From Enterobacter huaxiensis (GTDB lineage Bacteria; Pseudomonadota; Gammaproteobacteria; Enterobacterales; Enterobacteriaceae), in the NCBI RefSeq assembly GCF_003594935.2, contig NZ_CP043342.1:930001-994000 (forward strand): a stretch of DNA of 64,000 bases, given 5' to 3'. The stretch's first letter is position 1; the number at the start of each line of letters is the position of its first letter. Of the stretch, positions 54,691-64,000 are shown piece by piece. The translations under genes and the position numbers were made by a program. The notes under the pieces were generated by a model. The model had not been told where the DNA came from, searched no databases, and worked only from the letters and a program-made list of their open reading frames with translations.

Positions 54691-56496
54691 ATGACAACAC
54701 AGGCCCCACCTTCAAACCTGCTTCCCCTGAACCCGGAGCAGCTGGCGCGCCTTCAGGCTGCCACCACTGATTTTTCACCCACTCAGCTTGCCTGGGTCTC
54801 CGGCTATTTCTGGGGAATGCTCAACCAGCAGCCGGGTGCTGTCGCAACAGCTCCCGCCGCAGCGGTTGAAATTCCTGCCATTACGCTCATCTCCGCCTCG
54901 CAAACCGGCAACGCCCGCCGCGTGGCAGAAGCGCTGCGTGATGATTTGCTCGCCGCTAAACTGAACGTGAACCTGGTGAACGCCGGGGATTATAAATTCA
55001 AACAAATCGCGTCAGAAAAACTGCTGGTGGTTGTGGCCTCAACGCAGGGTGAAGGTGAACCCGCTGAAGAAGCGGTGGCGCTGCACAAGTTCCTGTTCTC
55101 GAAAAAAGCCCCCAAACTGGACGGTACCGCTTTTGCCGTGTTCGGCCTTGGCGATACCTCGTATGAGTTTTTCTGCCAGTCCGGTAAAGACTTTGACAGC
55201 AAGCTGGCGGAGCTCGGCGGTGAACGCCTTCTGGACCGCGTGGATGCGGATGTGGATTACCAGCCTGCCGCCGCTGAATGGCGCGCACGCGTGGTTGAGG
55301 TGCTGAAAGCACGCGTGCCGAAAGAAACCTCCGCGCAGGCTGCTGTTACCGCAACCGGTGTCGTGAATGACATTCACACCAGTCCGTACACCAAAGAAGC
55401 CCCGCTAACCGCAAGCCTGGCGGTTAACCAGAAAATCACCGGCCGTGATTCTGAAAAAGACGTGCGCCATATTGAAATCGACCTGGGCGATTCCGGCCTG
55501 CGCTATCAGCCCGGCGATGCGCTGGGCGTCTGGTATCAAAACGATCCGGCGCTGGTGAAAGAGCTGGTTGAGCTGCTGTGGCTGAAGGGCGACGAGCCCG
55601 TCACCGTGGAAGGCAAAACGCAGCCGCTTTCCGAAGCGCTGCAGTGGCATTTCGAGCTGACGGTCAATACCGCGAATATCGTCGAAAACTACGCCACCCT
55701 GACCCGCAGCGAGTCCCTGCTGCCGCTGGTGGGCGACAAAGCGAAGCTGCAGCATTACGCCGCGACGACGCCAATTGTCGATATGGTGCGTTTCTCTCCG
55801 GCTCAGCTGGATGCAGACGCGCTGATTGGCCTGCTGCGCCCCCTGACGCCGCGCCTCTACTCTATCGCCTCTTCGCAGGCGGAAGTGGAGAGCGAAGTGC
55901 ACGTTACCGTTGGCGTAGTGCGTTATGACGTTGAGGGCCGCCCTCGCGCGGGTGGGGCATCAAGCTTCCTGTCAGACCGTGTCGAAGAAGAGGGCGAAGT
56001 ACGCGTCTTTATCGAGCACAACGACAACTTCCGCCTGCCGGCCAACCCGGAAACCCCGGTGATTATGATTGGCCCGGGTACCGGCATTGCGCCGTTCCGT
56101 TCCTTCATGCAGCAGCGTGCGGCAGACGAAGCGCCGGGTAAAAACTGGCTGTTCTTCGGCAATCCGCACTTCACTGAAGATTTCCTCTACCAGGTTGAGT
56201 GGCAGCGCTACGTTAAAGAAGGCGTGCTCTCGCGCATCGATCTGGCCTGGTCCCGTGACCAAAAAGAAAAAGTATACGTACAAGACAAACTGCGCGAACA
56301 GGGCGCAGAGCTGTGGCGCTGGATCAATGACGGCGCCCATATTTATGTCTGCGGCGACGCCAATCGCATGGCGAAAGACGTTGAGCAGGCTTTGCTGGAA
56401 GTGATTGCCGAATTCGGCGGTATGGATGCCGAAACGGCGGATGAATTTTTAAGTGAGCTGCGCGTTGAGCGCCGTTATCAGCGAGATGTCTACTAA
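54691..56496 (+). CDS. cysJ: Sulfite reductase flavoprotein subunit CysJ
   Basis: Passes electrons from NADPH through FAD and FMN to the CysI hemoprotein. The 601-residue protein (E. coli 599) has a flavodoxin domain ([20 protein letters not shown] near 66-85), a linker, an FAD domain with [17 protein letters not shown] and RAGGASSFL, and an NADPH domain with [18 protein letters not shown] and a C-terminal RYQRDVY. Its TAA overlaps the cysI ATG by one base, so the two subunits are coupled. Confidence 0.98.
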   Translation: MTTQAPPSNLLPLNPEQLARLQAATTDFSPTQLAWVSGYFWGMLNQQPGAVATAPAAAVEIPAITLISASQTGNARRVAEALRDDLLAAKLNVNLVNAGDYKFKQIASEKLLVVVASTQGEGEPAEEAVALHKFLFSKKAPKLDGTAFAVFGLGDTSYEFFCQSGKDFDSKLAELGGERLLDRVDADVDYQPAAAEWRARVVEVLKARVPKETSAQAAVTATGVVNDIHTSPYTKEAPLTASLAVNQKITGRDSEKDVRHIEIDLGDSGLRYQPGDALGVWYQNDPALVKELVELLWLKGDEPVTVEGKTQPLSEALQWHFELTVNTANIVENYATLTRSESLLPLVGDKAKLQHYAATTPIVDMVRFSPAQLDADALIGLLRPLTPRLYSIASSQAEVESEVHVTVGVVRYDVEGRPRAGGASSFLSDRVEEEGEVRVFIEHNDNFRLPANPETPVIMIGPGTGIAPFRSFMQQRAADEAPGKNWLFFGNPHFTEDFLYQVEWQRYVKEGVLSRIDLAWSRDQKEKVYVQDKLREQGAELWRWINDGAHIYVCGDANRMAKDVEQALLEVIAEFGGMDAETADEFLSELRVERRYQRDVY

Positions 56497-58208
56497 TGAG
56501 CGAAAAACATCCTGGCCCACTGGTGGTCGAAGGCAAACTGACGGATGCCGAGCGTATGAAGGTAGAGAGTAACTACCTGCGCGGTACCATTGCCGAAGAT
56601 TTAAATGACGGTCTGACCGGCGGTTTCAAAGGCGACAACTTCCTGCTGATCCGTTTCCACGGTATGTACCAGCAGGACGACCGCGATATCCGCGCCGAGC
56701 GTGCTGAACAGAAGCTGGAGCCGCGTCACGCGATGCTGCTGCGCTGCCGCCTGCCGGGTGGCGTCATCACTACCAAACAGTGGCAGGCGATTGATAAATT
56801 CGCCCATGACAACACCATTTACGGCAGCATCCGCCTGACAAACCGTCAGACCTTCCAGTTCCACGGTATTCTGAAAAAGAACGTGAAGCCGGTTCACCAG
56901 ATGCTGCATTCCGTGGGTCTGGACGCGCTGGCGACCGCCAACGACATGAACCGTAACGTGCTCTGCACCTCGAACCCGTATGAGTCAGAGCTGCACGCCG
57001 AAGCCTACGAGTGGGCGAAGAAGATCTCTGAGCACCTGCTGCCGCGCACCCGCGCCTATGCGGAGATCTGGCTCGATCAGGAAAAAGTGGCGACCACTGA
57101 CGAAGAGCCGATCCTCGGCCAGACCTACCTGCCGCGCAAGTTCAAAACCACGGTAGTGATCCCGCCGCAGAACGATATCGATCTGCACGCCAACGACATG
57201 AACTTCGTGGCGATTGCCGAAAACGGCAAGCTGATTGGCTTTAACCTGCTGGTGGGCGGCGGCCTGTCCATTGAGCACGGTAACAAGAAAACCTACGCCC
57301 GCACCGCGAGCGAATTCGGCTACCTGCCGCTGGAGCACACGCTGGCAGTAGCGGAAGCGGTAGTGACGACCCAGCGCGACTGGGGTAACCGTACCGACCG
57401 TAAAAACGCGAAAACCAAATACACCCTGGAGCGCGTGGGCGTTGAGACGTTTAAAGAAGAAGTGGAGCGTCGCGCGGGCATCAAATTTGAGCCGATCCGC
57501 CCTTACGAATTTACCGGTCGCGGCGATCGCATTGGCTGGGTAAAAGGCATCGACAATAAATGGCACCTGACGCTGTTTATCGAAAACGGCCGAATTCTGG
57601 ACTACCCGGGCCGTCCGCTGAAAACCGGTCTGCTGGAAATTGCTAAGATCCATAAAGGCGAGTTCCGCATCACCGCCAACCAGAACCTGATCGTTGCCGG
57701 CGTGCCGGATAGCCAGAAGGCGAAGATCGAGAAGCTGGCGCGCGATCATGGGCTGATGAATGCGGTCAAACCGCAGCGCGAAAACTCGATGGCCTGCGTG
57801 TCGTTCCCGACCTGCCCGCTGGCGATGGCGGAAGCAGAACGTTTCCTGCCGTCGTTCACCGATAAAGTGGAAGCGATTCTGGAAAAACACGGCGTGCCCG
57901 AAGAGCATATTGTGATGCGCGTGACCGGCTGCCCGAACGGCTGTGGCCGTGCGATGCTGGCTGAGCTGGGCCTGGTGGGTAAAGCGCCAGGGCGTTACAA
58001 CGTGCATCTTGGCGGTAACCGCAGCGGGACGCGGATTCCGCGGATGTATCGCGAAAATATCACGGAACCGGAAATTCTCGATTCCGTTGACGAGCTTGTC
58101 GGGCGCTGGGCGAAAGAGCGCGAAGCGGGTGAAGGCTTCGGCGACTTTACGGTGCGTGCGGGCATCATTCGCCCGGTGCTCGATCCCGCGAGGGATTTCT
58201 GGGAGTAA
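56496..58208 (+). CDS. cysI: Sulfite reductase hemoprotein subunit CysI
   Basis: Reduces sulfite to sulfide by six electrons at a siroheme coupled to a 4Fe-4S cluster. The 570-residue protein has the two ferredoxin-like nitrite/sulfite reductase repeats, with the cluster cysteines in [16 protein letters not shown] and [11 protein letters not shown] near 434-483; the last one also ligates siroheme. Its cofactor is made by siroheme synthase, an extra copy of which is encoded 2 kb downstream. Confidence 0.98.
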   Translation: MSEKHPGPLVVEGKLTDAERMKVESNYLRGTIAEDLNDGLTGGFKGDNFLLIRFHGMYQQDDRDIRAERAEQKLEPRHAMLLRCRLPGGVITTKQWQAIDKFAHDNTIYGSIRLTNRQTFQFHGILKKNVKPVHQMLHSVGLDALATANDMNRNVLCTSNPYESELHAEAYEWAKKISEHLLPRTRAYAEIWLDQEKVATTDEEPILGQTYLPRKFKTTVVIPPQNDIDLHANDMNFVAIAENGKLIGFNLLVGGGLSIEHGNKKTYARTASEFGYLPLEHTLAVAEAVVTTQRDWGNRTDRKNAKTKYTLERVGVETFKEEVERRAGIKFEPIRPYEFTGRGDRIGWVKGIDNKWHLTLFIENGRILDYPGRPLKTGLLEIAKIHKGEFRITANQNLIVAGVPDSQKAKIEKLARDHGLMNAVKPQRENSMACVSFPTCPLAMAEAERFLPSFTDKVEAILEKHGVPEEHIVMRVTGCPNGCGRAMLAELGLVGKAPGRYNVHLGGNRSGTRIPRMYRENITEPEILDSVDELVGRWAKEREAGEGFGDFTVRAGIIRPVLDPARDFWE

Positions 58209-58233
58209 CATCCCGACGGTATTACAGGTGTTG

Positions 58234-58264
58234 TAGGCCGGGCAAACGCAGTGCCGCCCGGCAA
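58234..58264. repeat. REP unit between cysI and cysH
   Basis: TAGGCCGGGCAAACGCAGTG...GCCCGGC sits inside the cysJIH operon, in the 76-base gap before cysH. It could stabilise the cysJI part of the message or reduce read-through. Confidence 0.8.
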
Positions 58265-58284
58265 AACAGGCAAGCGAGGTTCTT

Positions 58285-59019
58285 ATGTCCGTACTCGATC
58301 TAAACGCCCTTAATGACCTGCCAAAAGTCGAACGCATTCTGGCGCTGGCAGAAACCAACGCCCAGCTGGAAAAGCTGGATGCCGAAGGGCGTGTGGCGTG
58401 GGCGCTGGAAAACCTGCCGGGAGACTACGTGCTCTCGTCGAGCTTTGGTATTCAGGCGGCGGTCAGCCTGCATCTGGTGAATCAGATCCGCCCGGACATT
58501 CCGGTGATCCTCACCGATACCGGCTACCTGTTCCCGGAAACCTACCAGTTTATCGACGAGCTGACGGACAAGCTCAAGCTGAATCTGAAAGTCTACCGCG
58601 CGGAGCAAAGCGCGGCCTGGCAGGAGGCGCGCTACGGCAAACTGTGGGAGCAGGGCGTTGAGGGCATTGAGAAGTACAATGAAATCAACAAAGTCGAGCC
58701 GATGAACCGGGCGCTGAAAGATCTGAACGCGCAAACCTGGTTTGCAGGCCTGCGCCGCGAGCAGTCCGGCAGCCGGGCGACGCTGCCGGTGCTGGCGGTT
58801 CAGCGCGGCGTATTTAAAGTGCTGCCGATTATCGACTGGGATAACCGCACTGTGTATCAGTACCTGCAAAAACACGGGCTTAAGTACCATCCGCTGTGGG
58901 ACCAGGGCTATCTGTCGGTGGGCGATACCCACACCACGCGCAAATGGGAACCGGGAATGGCAGAAGAAGAGACGCGATTCTTTGGGCTGAAGCGCGAGTG
59001 CGGATTGCACGAAGGATAA
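58285..59019 (+). CDS. cysH: Phosphoadenosine phosphosulfate reductase CysH
   Basis: Reduces PAPS to sulfite and PAP with thioredoxin as electron donor. The 244-residue protein has the PP-loop-like [17 protein letters not shown] near 50, [13 protein letters not shown] near 77, and the catalytic Cys239 in the C-terminal KRECGLHEG. It lacks the extra Cys pairs of the iron-sulfur APS reductases, so PAPS is the likely substrate. It is the third gene of cysJIH; GCGAGGTTCTT precedes the ATG. CRISPR-Cas genes follow it in E. coli K-12 but not here. Confidence 0.97.
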   Translation: MSVLDLNALNDLPKVERILALAETNAQLEKLDAEGRVAWALENLPGDYVLSSSFGIQAAVSLHLVNQIRPDIPVILTDTGYLFPETYQFIDELTDKLKLNLKVYRAEQSAAWQEARYGKLWEQGVEGIEKYNEINKVEPMNRALKDLNAQTWFAGLRREQSGSRATLPVLAVQRGVFKVLPIIDWDNRTVYQYLQKHGLKYHPLWDQGYLSVGDTHTTRKWEPGMAEEETRFFGLKRECGLHEG

Positions 59020-59028
59020 TGTCGGTTC

Positions 59029-59102
59029 GCCCGGTGGCGCTGCGCTTACCGGGCCTACAAAGGTACGAAACGTAGGCCCGGTAAGGCGTAGCCGCCACCG
59101 GA
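59029..59102. repeat. BIME between cysH and iap
   Basis: GCCCGGTGGCGCTGCGCTTA...GGGCCTA (59029-59057) and TAGGCCCGGTAAGGCGTAGC...CACCGGA (59073-59102) are inverted REP units between convergent genes. Nothing else fills the gap. Confidence 0.85.
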
Positions 59103-59112
59103 CTTAACTACC

Positions 59113-60156
59113 TCAGGCTTTCCCCGCTTTTGCCAGCTCCTTCACCAGCGGCAGCATGACCTTCACTACGTCGCGGCTGCGGTGTTCAATCCGCTGCGGC
59201 AGCGCGCGATCAATGTGCTGCTGATTGTCCAGCCTCACGTCGTGCCAGCTTGTCCCGTCCGGGAAGGCTTTGCTTTTGCTGCGCTGCTGATAGCCATCTT
59301 TCTTGCCAAGGCCCCAGTTGGTCGCTTCGACGTACAGCACAGGAATGCCCGCTTTATCGAAGACTTCCCCGTCGTTGCAGCAGCCTGTCCCTTTTGGATA
59401 ATCCGGATTTCCGCCAGGGTTAGTGGTGGCATAAACGCCATGGCTGCGCGCAATTGCCAGCGCCCGATCGCGGGTGAGTTTGCGTACGCTGCTTGGCGTA
59501 CTTTGCCCGCTGTTGAAATAAAGCCTGTCGCCAACAATTAAGTTATCGAGATTAATCACCAGCAGCGTATTTTTCTTCTCTTCATTGCTCATGCGCTTAA
59601 GGAGATTCTCAGCGCCGAGTTTTCCTTCTTCTTCACCGCTGGTTGCAATAAAGCGAATGCCGTACTGCGTCGGAATATTTTTCATTCGTTCAGCCAGCTC
59701 AAGCATTACGCCCAAACCCGCTGCGTTATCGTCCATTCCCTGCAGCGTCAGCCCGCCGAGGTTATTATCGGTATCGGCATCGCTCATCGGGGCGAAGGTG
59801 TCCAGATGCGCCATAATAATGATCTGTTCGGGCGCCTTCCCTTCGTGCGCAGCGATAACCGTACTGCCGGTCACGTTGTGCCAGTTTTTCGTTTTATTGC
59901 GTGAGGTATAGATGTAGCGGCTGTGAAACGAGCGGATATCGCTCTGGTAGCCCATGTCGGCAAACTGCTGGCGGATATAGTCAGCAGAGAGCATCTCCGC
60001 AGGGGTGCCGGTCATTCGTCCAGGAAAGACCGTAGCAATATGCCGCGCCTGCATATTGGCGATGTCACCGTACGGTTGGTTTTTTGCCTGAGCCGGAAGG
60101 ATAAAGCAAACGCCGAGCGCCAGGGCAGCAATACGGTGGCGCATTGCGGAAAACAT
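59113..60156 (-). CDS. iap: Aminopeptidase Iap (alkaline phosphatase isozyme conversion)
   Basis: Periplasmic M28-family zinc aminopeptidase that removes the N-terminal Arg of alkaline phosphatase to convert its isozymes. The 347-residue precursor has a signal peptide ending near PAQA|KNQ (residue 24). Metal ligands are visible in IIMAHLDTFAP, GMDDNAAGLGVMLEL and TSGEEEGKLGAENLL (catalytic Glu and ligand), with a late TSWHDVRLDNQQHID. It is divergent from the siroheme synthase gene by 237 bases and convergent with cysH. Confidence 0.96.
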   Translation of the reverse strand: MFSAMRHRIAALALGVCFILPAQAKNQPYGDIANMQARHIATVFPGRMTGTPAEMLSADYIRQQFADMGYQSDIRSFHSRYIYTSRNKTKNWHNVTGSTVIAAHEGKAPEQIIIMAHLDTFAPMSDADTDNNLGGLTLQGMDDNAAGLGVMLELAERMKNIPTQYGIRFIATSGEEEGKLGAENLLKRMSNEEKKNTLLVINLDNLIVGDRLYFNSGQSTPSSVRKLTRDRALAIARSHGVYATTNPGGNPDYPKGTGCCNDGEVFDKAGIPVLYVEATNWGLGKKDGYQQRSKSKAFPDGTSWHDVRLDNQQHIDRALPQRIEHRSRDVVKVMLPLVKELAKAGKA

Positions 60157-60330
60157 AGTGAGTCCTTAAAAACTGAGCAAAATTTTAACCCGCTTAGTAT
60201 GAAACTGCGATCGTGCAGACACAATTTGAATTGCTCTTAAATGCCCGAAATTTCGCGGGTTAAGCACTTTTTGATATTTGCTTTCCCATGGCGTTATTCC
60301 ATTGAGTAACTACTCATTCCAATTCGTAAT

Positions 60331-60359
60331 TTCATTCGCTCTAAGCCGCCCCCTATAGT
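60331..60359 (+). promoter_or_regulatory. Probable promoter of the cysG2-cysD-cysN operon
   Basis: TTCATT (60331-60336), 17 bases, TATAGT (60354-60359). The weak -35 suits a CysB-activated promoter. Upstream there is GAGTA-AC-TACTC at 60304-60315, a possible part of a CysB site. Confidence 0.55.
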
Positions 60360-60393
60360 CCCACTATTGCTTGTTGTTAGTGAGTTGTTGCCT

Positions 60394-61752
60394 GTGGACT
60401 ATCTGCCCTTATTTGCTGCGATTAAAGACAGGCCTGTGCTGGTGGTTGGCACGGGTGAGATTGCCGATCGCAAAATCGCATTTCTGCATCGTGCGGGTGC
60501 GCAGGTGCGGGTTGTTGAAGAGGCTGATTTCGACGAGTCACAAATCGACAGCGTGGTGCTGGTAATTGCCGCAACCGAAAACCGCGAACTCAACCGCCGG
60601 GTTTCTGACGCGGCGCAGGCCCGCCACCGGCTGGTAAACGTGGTGGATGACCAGCCTTTATGTTCGTTTATCTTCCCGTCGATCGTTGACCGCTCTCCGC
60701 TGCTGGTCGCCATCTCATCCGGCGGTACCGCACCGGTGCTGGCGCGCGTGCTGCGGGAAAAAATCGAAGCGTTGCTGCCGACAAGCCTCGGGCGTATGGC
60801 AGAGAAAGCCAGCTACTGGCGTAATCACCTGAAAACCCGCCTGACCAGCGTGACGGAACGCCGTCGCTTCTGGGAGCGCGTGTTCCGCGGCCGTTTTGCC
60901 AGCCTGATGCATGCCGGGAATGAAACCGCAGCGCAGAAAATTCTCGAAGACGAACTGGATAACCCCGGCAGCAGCGGCGGGGAAATTATTCTGGTCGGCG
61001 CAGGGCCGGGCGATGCCGGGCTGCTGACGCTGCGCGGCCTGCAGGTGCTGCAGGACGCAGACGTCGTGTTCTACGACCATCTCGTCACCGACGGCGTGCG
61101 CGAGCTGATCCGTCGCGACGCGGAGCAAATCTGCGTGGGGAAACGCGCGGGTGAACACTCCGTACCCCAGCATGACACCAACCAGATGCTCATTGCCGCA
61201 GCGAAAGCGGGCAAAACCGTGGTGCGCCTCAAAGGAGGCGATCCGTTCATCTTTGGTCGCGGCGGCGAAGAGCTGCAGGCCGCAGCCGAAGCGGGCGTGC
61301 CGTTCCAGGTCGTGCCCGGCATCACGGCGGCGTCAGCGGTGACGGCCTACGCCGGTATTCCGCTTACGCATCGCGATTTCGCCCAGAGCGTGACCTTTGT
61401 GACCGGACACTACAAGGCCGACAGCGCGCCGCTCGACTGGACGCACCTCGCCCAGAGCCGACAAACGCTGGCTATTTACATGGGCACGATGAAGGCCGCA
61501 GACATCAGCGAGCAGCTTATTCGACACGGTCGCGATGCAGCGACGCCTGTCGCCGTGATCTCCCGCGGCACGCGCGTCGATCAGCACGTCGCTATCGGCA
61601 CGCTTCACGATCTTGCAACCCTGGCGAAAGACGCCCCCATGCCCGCCCTGATCGTGGTGGGTGAAGTGGTGCAGCTGCACAGCACGCTCGCCTGGTTTCA
61701 ACACACAACCGACACAGAAGGCTTTGGTTCTTCTGTCGTAAATTTGGCTTAA
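60394..61752 (+). CDS. cysG: Siroheme synthase, second (cysF-type) copy with a shortened NAD-binding domain
   Basis: Makes siroheme from uroporphyrinogen III by methylation, oxidation and iron insertion. The C-terminal methyltransferase part is intact: [55 protein letters not shown]. The N-terminal part keeps [18 protein letters not shown] and [18 protein letters not shown], with the Asp and Ser used for dehydrogenation and chelation. Between AGAQVRVVE and [10 protein letters not shown] it is about 19 residues shorter than E. coli CysG, and GGGDVA reads GTGEIA. GTG 60394 gives [14 protein letters not shown], like MDHLPIF of CysG; the TTG at 60367 is rejected. Product 452 residues. A gene in this place is called cysF in Klebsiella. 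Confidence 0.9.
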   Translation: MDYLPLFAAIKDRPVLVVGTGEIADRKIAFLHRAGAQVRVVEEADFDESQIDSVVLVIAATENRELNRRVSDAAQARHRLVNVVDDQPLCSFIFPSIVDRSPLLVAISSGGTAPVLARVLREKIEALLPTSLGRMAEKASYWRNHLKTRLTSVTERRRFWERVFRGRFASLMHAGNETAAQKILEDELDNPGSSGGEIILVGAGPGDAGLLTLRGLQVLQDADVVFYDHLVTDGVRELIRRDAEQICVGKRAGEHSVPQHDTNQMLIAAAKAGKTVVRLKGGDPFIFGRGGEELQAAAEAGVPFQVVPGITAASAVTAYAGIPLTHRDFAQSVTFVTGHYKADSAPLDWTHLAQSRQTLAIYMGTMKAADISEQLIRHGRDAATPVAVISRGTRVDQHVAIGTLHDLATLAKDAPMPALIVVGEVVQLHSTLAWFQHTTDTEGFGSSVVNLA

Positions 61753-61761
61753 GGAACGGTT

Positions 61762-62670
61762 ATGGACCAAAAACGACTGACTCACCTGCGGCAACTCGAA
61801 GCGGAAAGTATCCATATTATCCGCGAAGTGGCTGCTGAATTCTCAAACCCGGTGATGATGTACTCCATCGGCAAAGACTCCAGCGTGATGCTGCACCTGG
61901 CGCGTAAAGCGTTTTACCCGGGTACGCTGCCGTTCCCGCTGCTGCACGTGGATACCGGCTGGAAATTCCGCGAGATGTACGAATTCCGTGACCGTACCGC
62001 AAAAGCCTACGGCTGCGAGCTGCTGGTGCATAAAAACCCGGAAGGGGTGGCGATGGGGATTAACCCGTTCGTGCACGGTAGCGCCAAGCACACCGATATC
62101 ATGAAAACCGAAGGGCTGAAGCAGGCGCTGAACAAATACGGTTTTGATGCGGCCTTCGGCGGCGCGCGCCGTGATGAAGAAAAATCCCGTGCCAAAGAGC
62201 GTATCTACTCTTTCCGCGATCGCTTCCACCGCTGGGACCCGAAAAACCAGCGCCCTGAGCTGTGGCACAACTACAACGGCCAGATTAACAAAGGCGAAAG
62301 CATTCGCGTCTTTCCGCTCTCTAACTGGACCGAGCTGGATATCTGGCAGTACATCTACCTGGAAAACATCGAGATCGTTCCACTTTACCTGGCGGCAGAG
62401 CGCCCGGTGCTGGAACGCGACGGCATGCTGATGATGATCGACGACGATCGCATCGACCTGCAGCCGGGTGAAGAGATTAAACAACAGATGGTGCGTTTCC
62501 GCACCCTCGGCTGCTGGCCGCTGACCGGCGCGGTGGAATCCAGCGCGCAAACGCTGCCGGAGATCATCGAAGAGATGCTGGTCTCGACCACCAGCGAGCG
62601 ACAGGGCCGCGTGATCGACCGCGACCAGGCAGGCTCCATGGAGCTGAAGAAACGTCAGGGTTATTTCTAA
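61762..62670 (+). CDS. cysD: Sulfate adenylyltransferase subunit CysD
   Basis: Catalytic subunit of ATP sulfurylase, which forms APS from sulfate and ATP with GTP hydrolysis by CysN. The 302-residue protein has the PP-loop motif [18 protein letters not shown] near 34-51, [16 protein letters not shown] near 62 and a C-terminal [31 protein letters not shown] precedes the ATG, nine bases after the siroheme synthase stop. It is followed by cysN after nine bases. Confidence 0.98.
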   Translation: MDQKRLTHLRQLEAESIHIIREVAAEFSNPVMMYSIGKDSSVMLHLARKAFYPGTLPFPLLHVDTGWKFREMYEFRDRTAKAYGCELLVHKNPEGVAMGINPFVHGSAKHTDIMKTEGLKQALNKYGFDAAFGGARRDEEKSRAKERIYSFRDRFHRWDPKNQRPELWHNYNGQINKGESIRVFPLSNWTELDIWQYIYLENIEIVPLYLAAERPVLERDGMLMMIDDDRIDLQPGEEIKQQMVRFRTLGCWPLTGAVESSAQTLPEIIEEMLVSTTSERQGRVIDRDQAGSMELKKRQGYF

Positions 62671-62679
62671 GGAGCCGCC

Positions 62680-64000
62680 ATGAACACCACTATTGCTCAA
62701 CAAATCGCTGATGAAGGCGGCGTAGAAGCCTATCTGCACGCGCAACAGCATAAAAGCCTGCTGCGCTTTCTGACCTGCGGCAGCGTGGATGACGGGAAAA
62801 GCACCCTGATTGGCCGCCTGCTGCACGACACCCGCCAGATTTATGAAGACCAGCTCTCTTCTCTGCACAACGACAGCAAGCGTCACGGTACCCAGGGCGA
62901 AAAGCTCGACCTGGCGCTGCTGGTAGACGGACTGCAGGCGGAGCGCGAGCAGGGCATCACCATTGACGTGGCCTATCGCTACTTCTCCACCGAGAAGCGC
63001 AAATTTATCATCGCCGACACGCCGGGGCATGAGCAGTACACCCGTAACATGGCGACCGGTGCCTCCACCTGCGAGCTGGCGATCCTGCTGATGGACGCCC
63101 GTAAAGGCGTGCTGGATCAGACCCGTCGTCACAGCTTTATCTCCACGCTGCTGGGAATCAAACACCTGGTGGTGGCGGTGAACAAAATGGATCTCGTCGA
63201 CTACAGCGAAGAGACCTTCAACCGTATACGTGAAGAGTACCTGACCTTTGCCGAGCAGCTGCCGGGCAATCTCGATATCCGCTTCGTGCCGCTCTCTGCG
63301 CTTGAAGGGGATAACGTCGCGTCCCAGAGCGCAAACATGCCCTGGTACAGCGGCCCGACGCTGCTGGAAGTGCTGGAAACCGTTGAGATCCAGCGCGTGG
63401 TCGACACCCAGCCGATGCGTTTCCCGGTGCAGTACGTTAACCGTCCGAACCTCGATTTCCGCGGTTTCTCCGGCACCATTGCCTCTGGCTCGGTGAACGT
63501 CGGTCAGCGCGTAAAAGTGCTGCCGTCAGGCGTGGAATCGTCCATCGCCCGCATTGTCACCTTTGATGGCGATCTGCCGGAAGCGGGGGCAGGTGAAGCG
63601 GTCACGCTGGTGCTGAAAGACGAAATTGATATCAGCCGGGGCGACCTGCTGGTCGATGCGAGCGAATCGCTGGCAGCCGTTCAGGGGGCTGCCGTAGACG
63701 TGGTGTGGATGGCCGAGCAGCCGCTGACGGCAGGCCAGAGCTACGACATTAAAATTGCGGGCAAGAAAACGCGTGCCCGGGTGGACGGCATTCAGTTCCA
63801 GGTGGACATCAATAATCTGACTCAACGCGACGTGAGCGAGCTGCCGCTGAACGGCATTGGCCTGGTTGATCTGACCTTCGACGAGCCGCTGGTGCTGGAT
63901 CAGTATCAGCAGAACCCGGTCACCGGGGGGCTTATCTTTATCGACAGGCTGACCAACGTCACCGTTGGCGCCGGCATGGTGCGCGAGCCAAACGAGCAGG
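62680..64000 (+). CDS. cysN: Sulfate adenylyltransferase subunit CysN (5' part)
   Basis: GTPase subunit of ATP sulfurylase. It starts at ATG 62680 after AAGGAGCC and is still open at the window end, with about 440 of some 475 residues present. EF-Tu-like G motifs are [18 protein letters not shown] near 33-50, [17 protein letters not shown] near 112 and [10 protein letters not shown] near 166, followed by two beta-barrel domains. In E. coli cysC (APS kinase) is next; it lies outside the window. Confidence 0.97.
   Translation, partial: MNTTIAQQIADEGGVEAYLHAQQHKSLLRFLTCGSVDDGKSTLIGRLLHDTRQIYEDQLSSLHNDSKRHGTQGEKLDLALLVDGLQAEREQGITIDVAYRYFSTEKRKFIIADTPGHEQYTRNMATGASTCELAILLMDARKGVLDQTRRHSFISTLLGIKHLVVAVNKMDLVDYSEETFNRIREEYLTFAEQLPGNLDIRFVPLSALEGDNVASQSANMPWYSGPTLLEVLETVEIQRVVDTQPMRFPVQYVNRPNLDFRGFSGTIASGSVNVGQRVKVLPSGVESSIARIVTFDGDLPEAGAGEAVTLVLKDEIDISRGDLLVDASESLAAVQGAAVDVVWMAEQPLTAGQSYDIKIAGKKTRARVDGIQFQVDINNLTQRDVSELPLNGIGLVDLTFDEPLVLDQYQQNPVTGGLIFIDRLTNVTVGAGMVREPNEQ

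Noticed and set aside
56985..58358. 457-codon open frame opposite cysI
   Set aside because: Fully antisense to cysI and running into the cysH start; no family resemblance.
60367..60393. TTG start for the second siroheme synthase
   Set aside because: GTG 60394 gives the family's MDYLPLF N-terminus; the TTG is only 8 bases from the likely -10 element and would need a nearly leaderless transcript.
61843..63165. 440-codon open frame opposite cysD and cysN
   Set aside because: Antisense shadow of two highly conserved genes.

Overview
This is a stretch of conserved chromosomal backbone from a member of the Enterobacteriaceae. Gene order from ptsP to cysN is the Escherichia coli order read in reverse, and most proteins look close to their E. 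coli counterparts. Three features point away from E. coli towards Enterobacter, Klebsiella or relatives: a second siroheme synthase gene ahead of cysDN, a glycerate kinase added to the gudPXD cluster, and the absence of mazEF, of CRISPR-Cas between cysH and iap, and of the E. coli queE-queD insert. The genus is an inference; Enterobacter, Lelliottia or Leclercia would all fit.

Layout. 1-5.6 kb: 3' part of ptsP, lgt-thyA, and four minor pseudopilin genes (ppdA, ppdB, ygdB, ppdC). 5.6-17.3 kb: recC-ptrA-recB-recD, with the periplasmic protease pitrilysin inside the recombinase operon. 17.3-24.4 kb: argA with two ARG boxes, amiC, three initiator tRNA genes on the minus strand, mltA, tcdA, csdE-csdA. 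24.6-28.4 kb: ygdI, the small RNA gcvB divergent from its activator gene gcvA, ygdD-rlmM, xni. 28.5-34.1 kb: sdaC-sdaB (serine uptake and deamination), ppnN, queF. 34.1-36.9 kb: syd, the CsrA-sequestering RNA csrB, yqcC-truC-yqcA. 37.2-42.5 kb: gudP-gudX-gudD plus glycerate kinase (D-glucarate catabolism). 42.6-45.4 kb: barA, the sensor kinase whose UvrY output activates csrB about 7 kb away. 45.4-53.1 kb: rlmD-relA-mazG-pyrG-eno. 53.2-64 kb: queE, queD, cysJIH, iap, then cysF-type siroheme synthase-cysD-cysN, cut at the window end.

Three functional themes stand out. The sulfur assimilation block contains sulfate activation (cysDN), PAPS reduction (cysH), sulfite reduction (cysJI) and a dedicated gene for siroheme, the sulfite reductase cofactor. 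Queuosine biosynthesis appears three times (queD, queE, queF). Post-transcriptional control is represented by gcvB, csrB and the BarA kinase.

No prophage, insertion sequence, CRISPR array or integrated island was seen. The non-coding parts hold REP/BIME elements and a second dispersed repeat family. The least explained items are a 30-codon reading frame with a strong ribosome binding site whose stop overlaps the pyrG start, and an approximately 19-residue gap in the NAD-binding domain of the second siroheme synthase.
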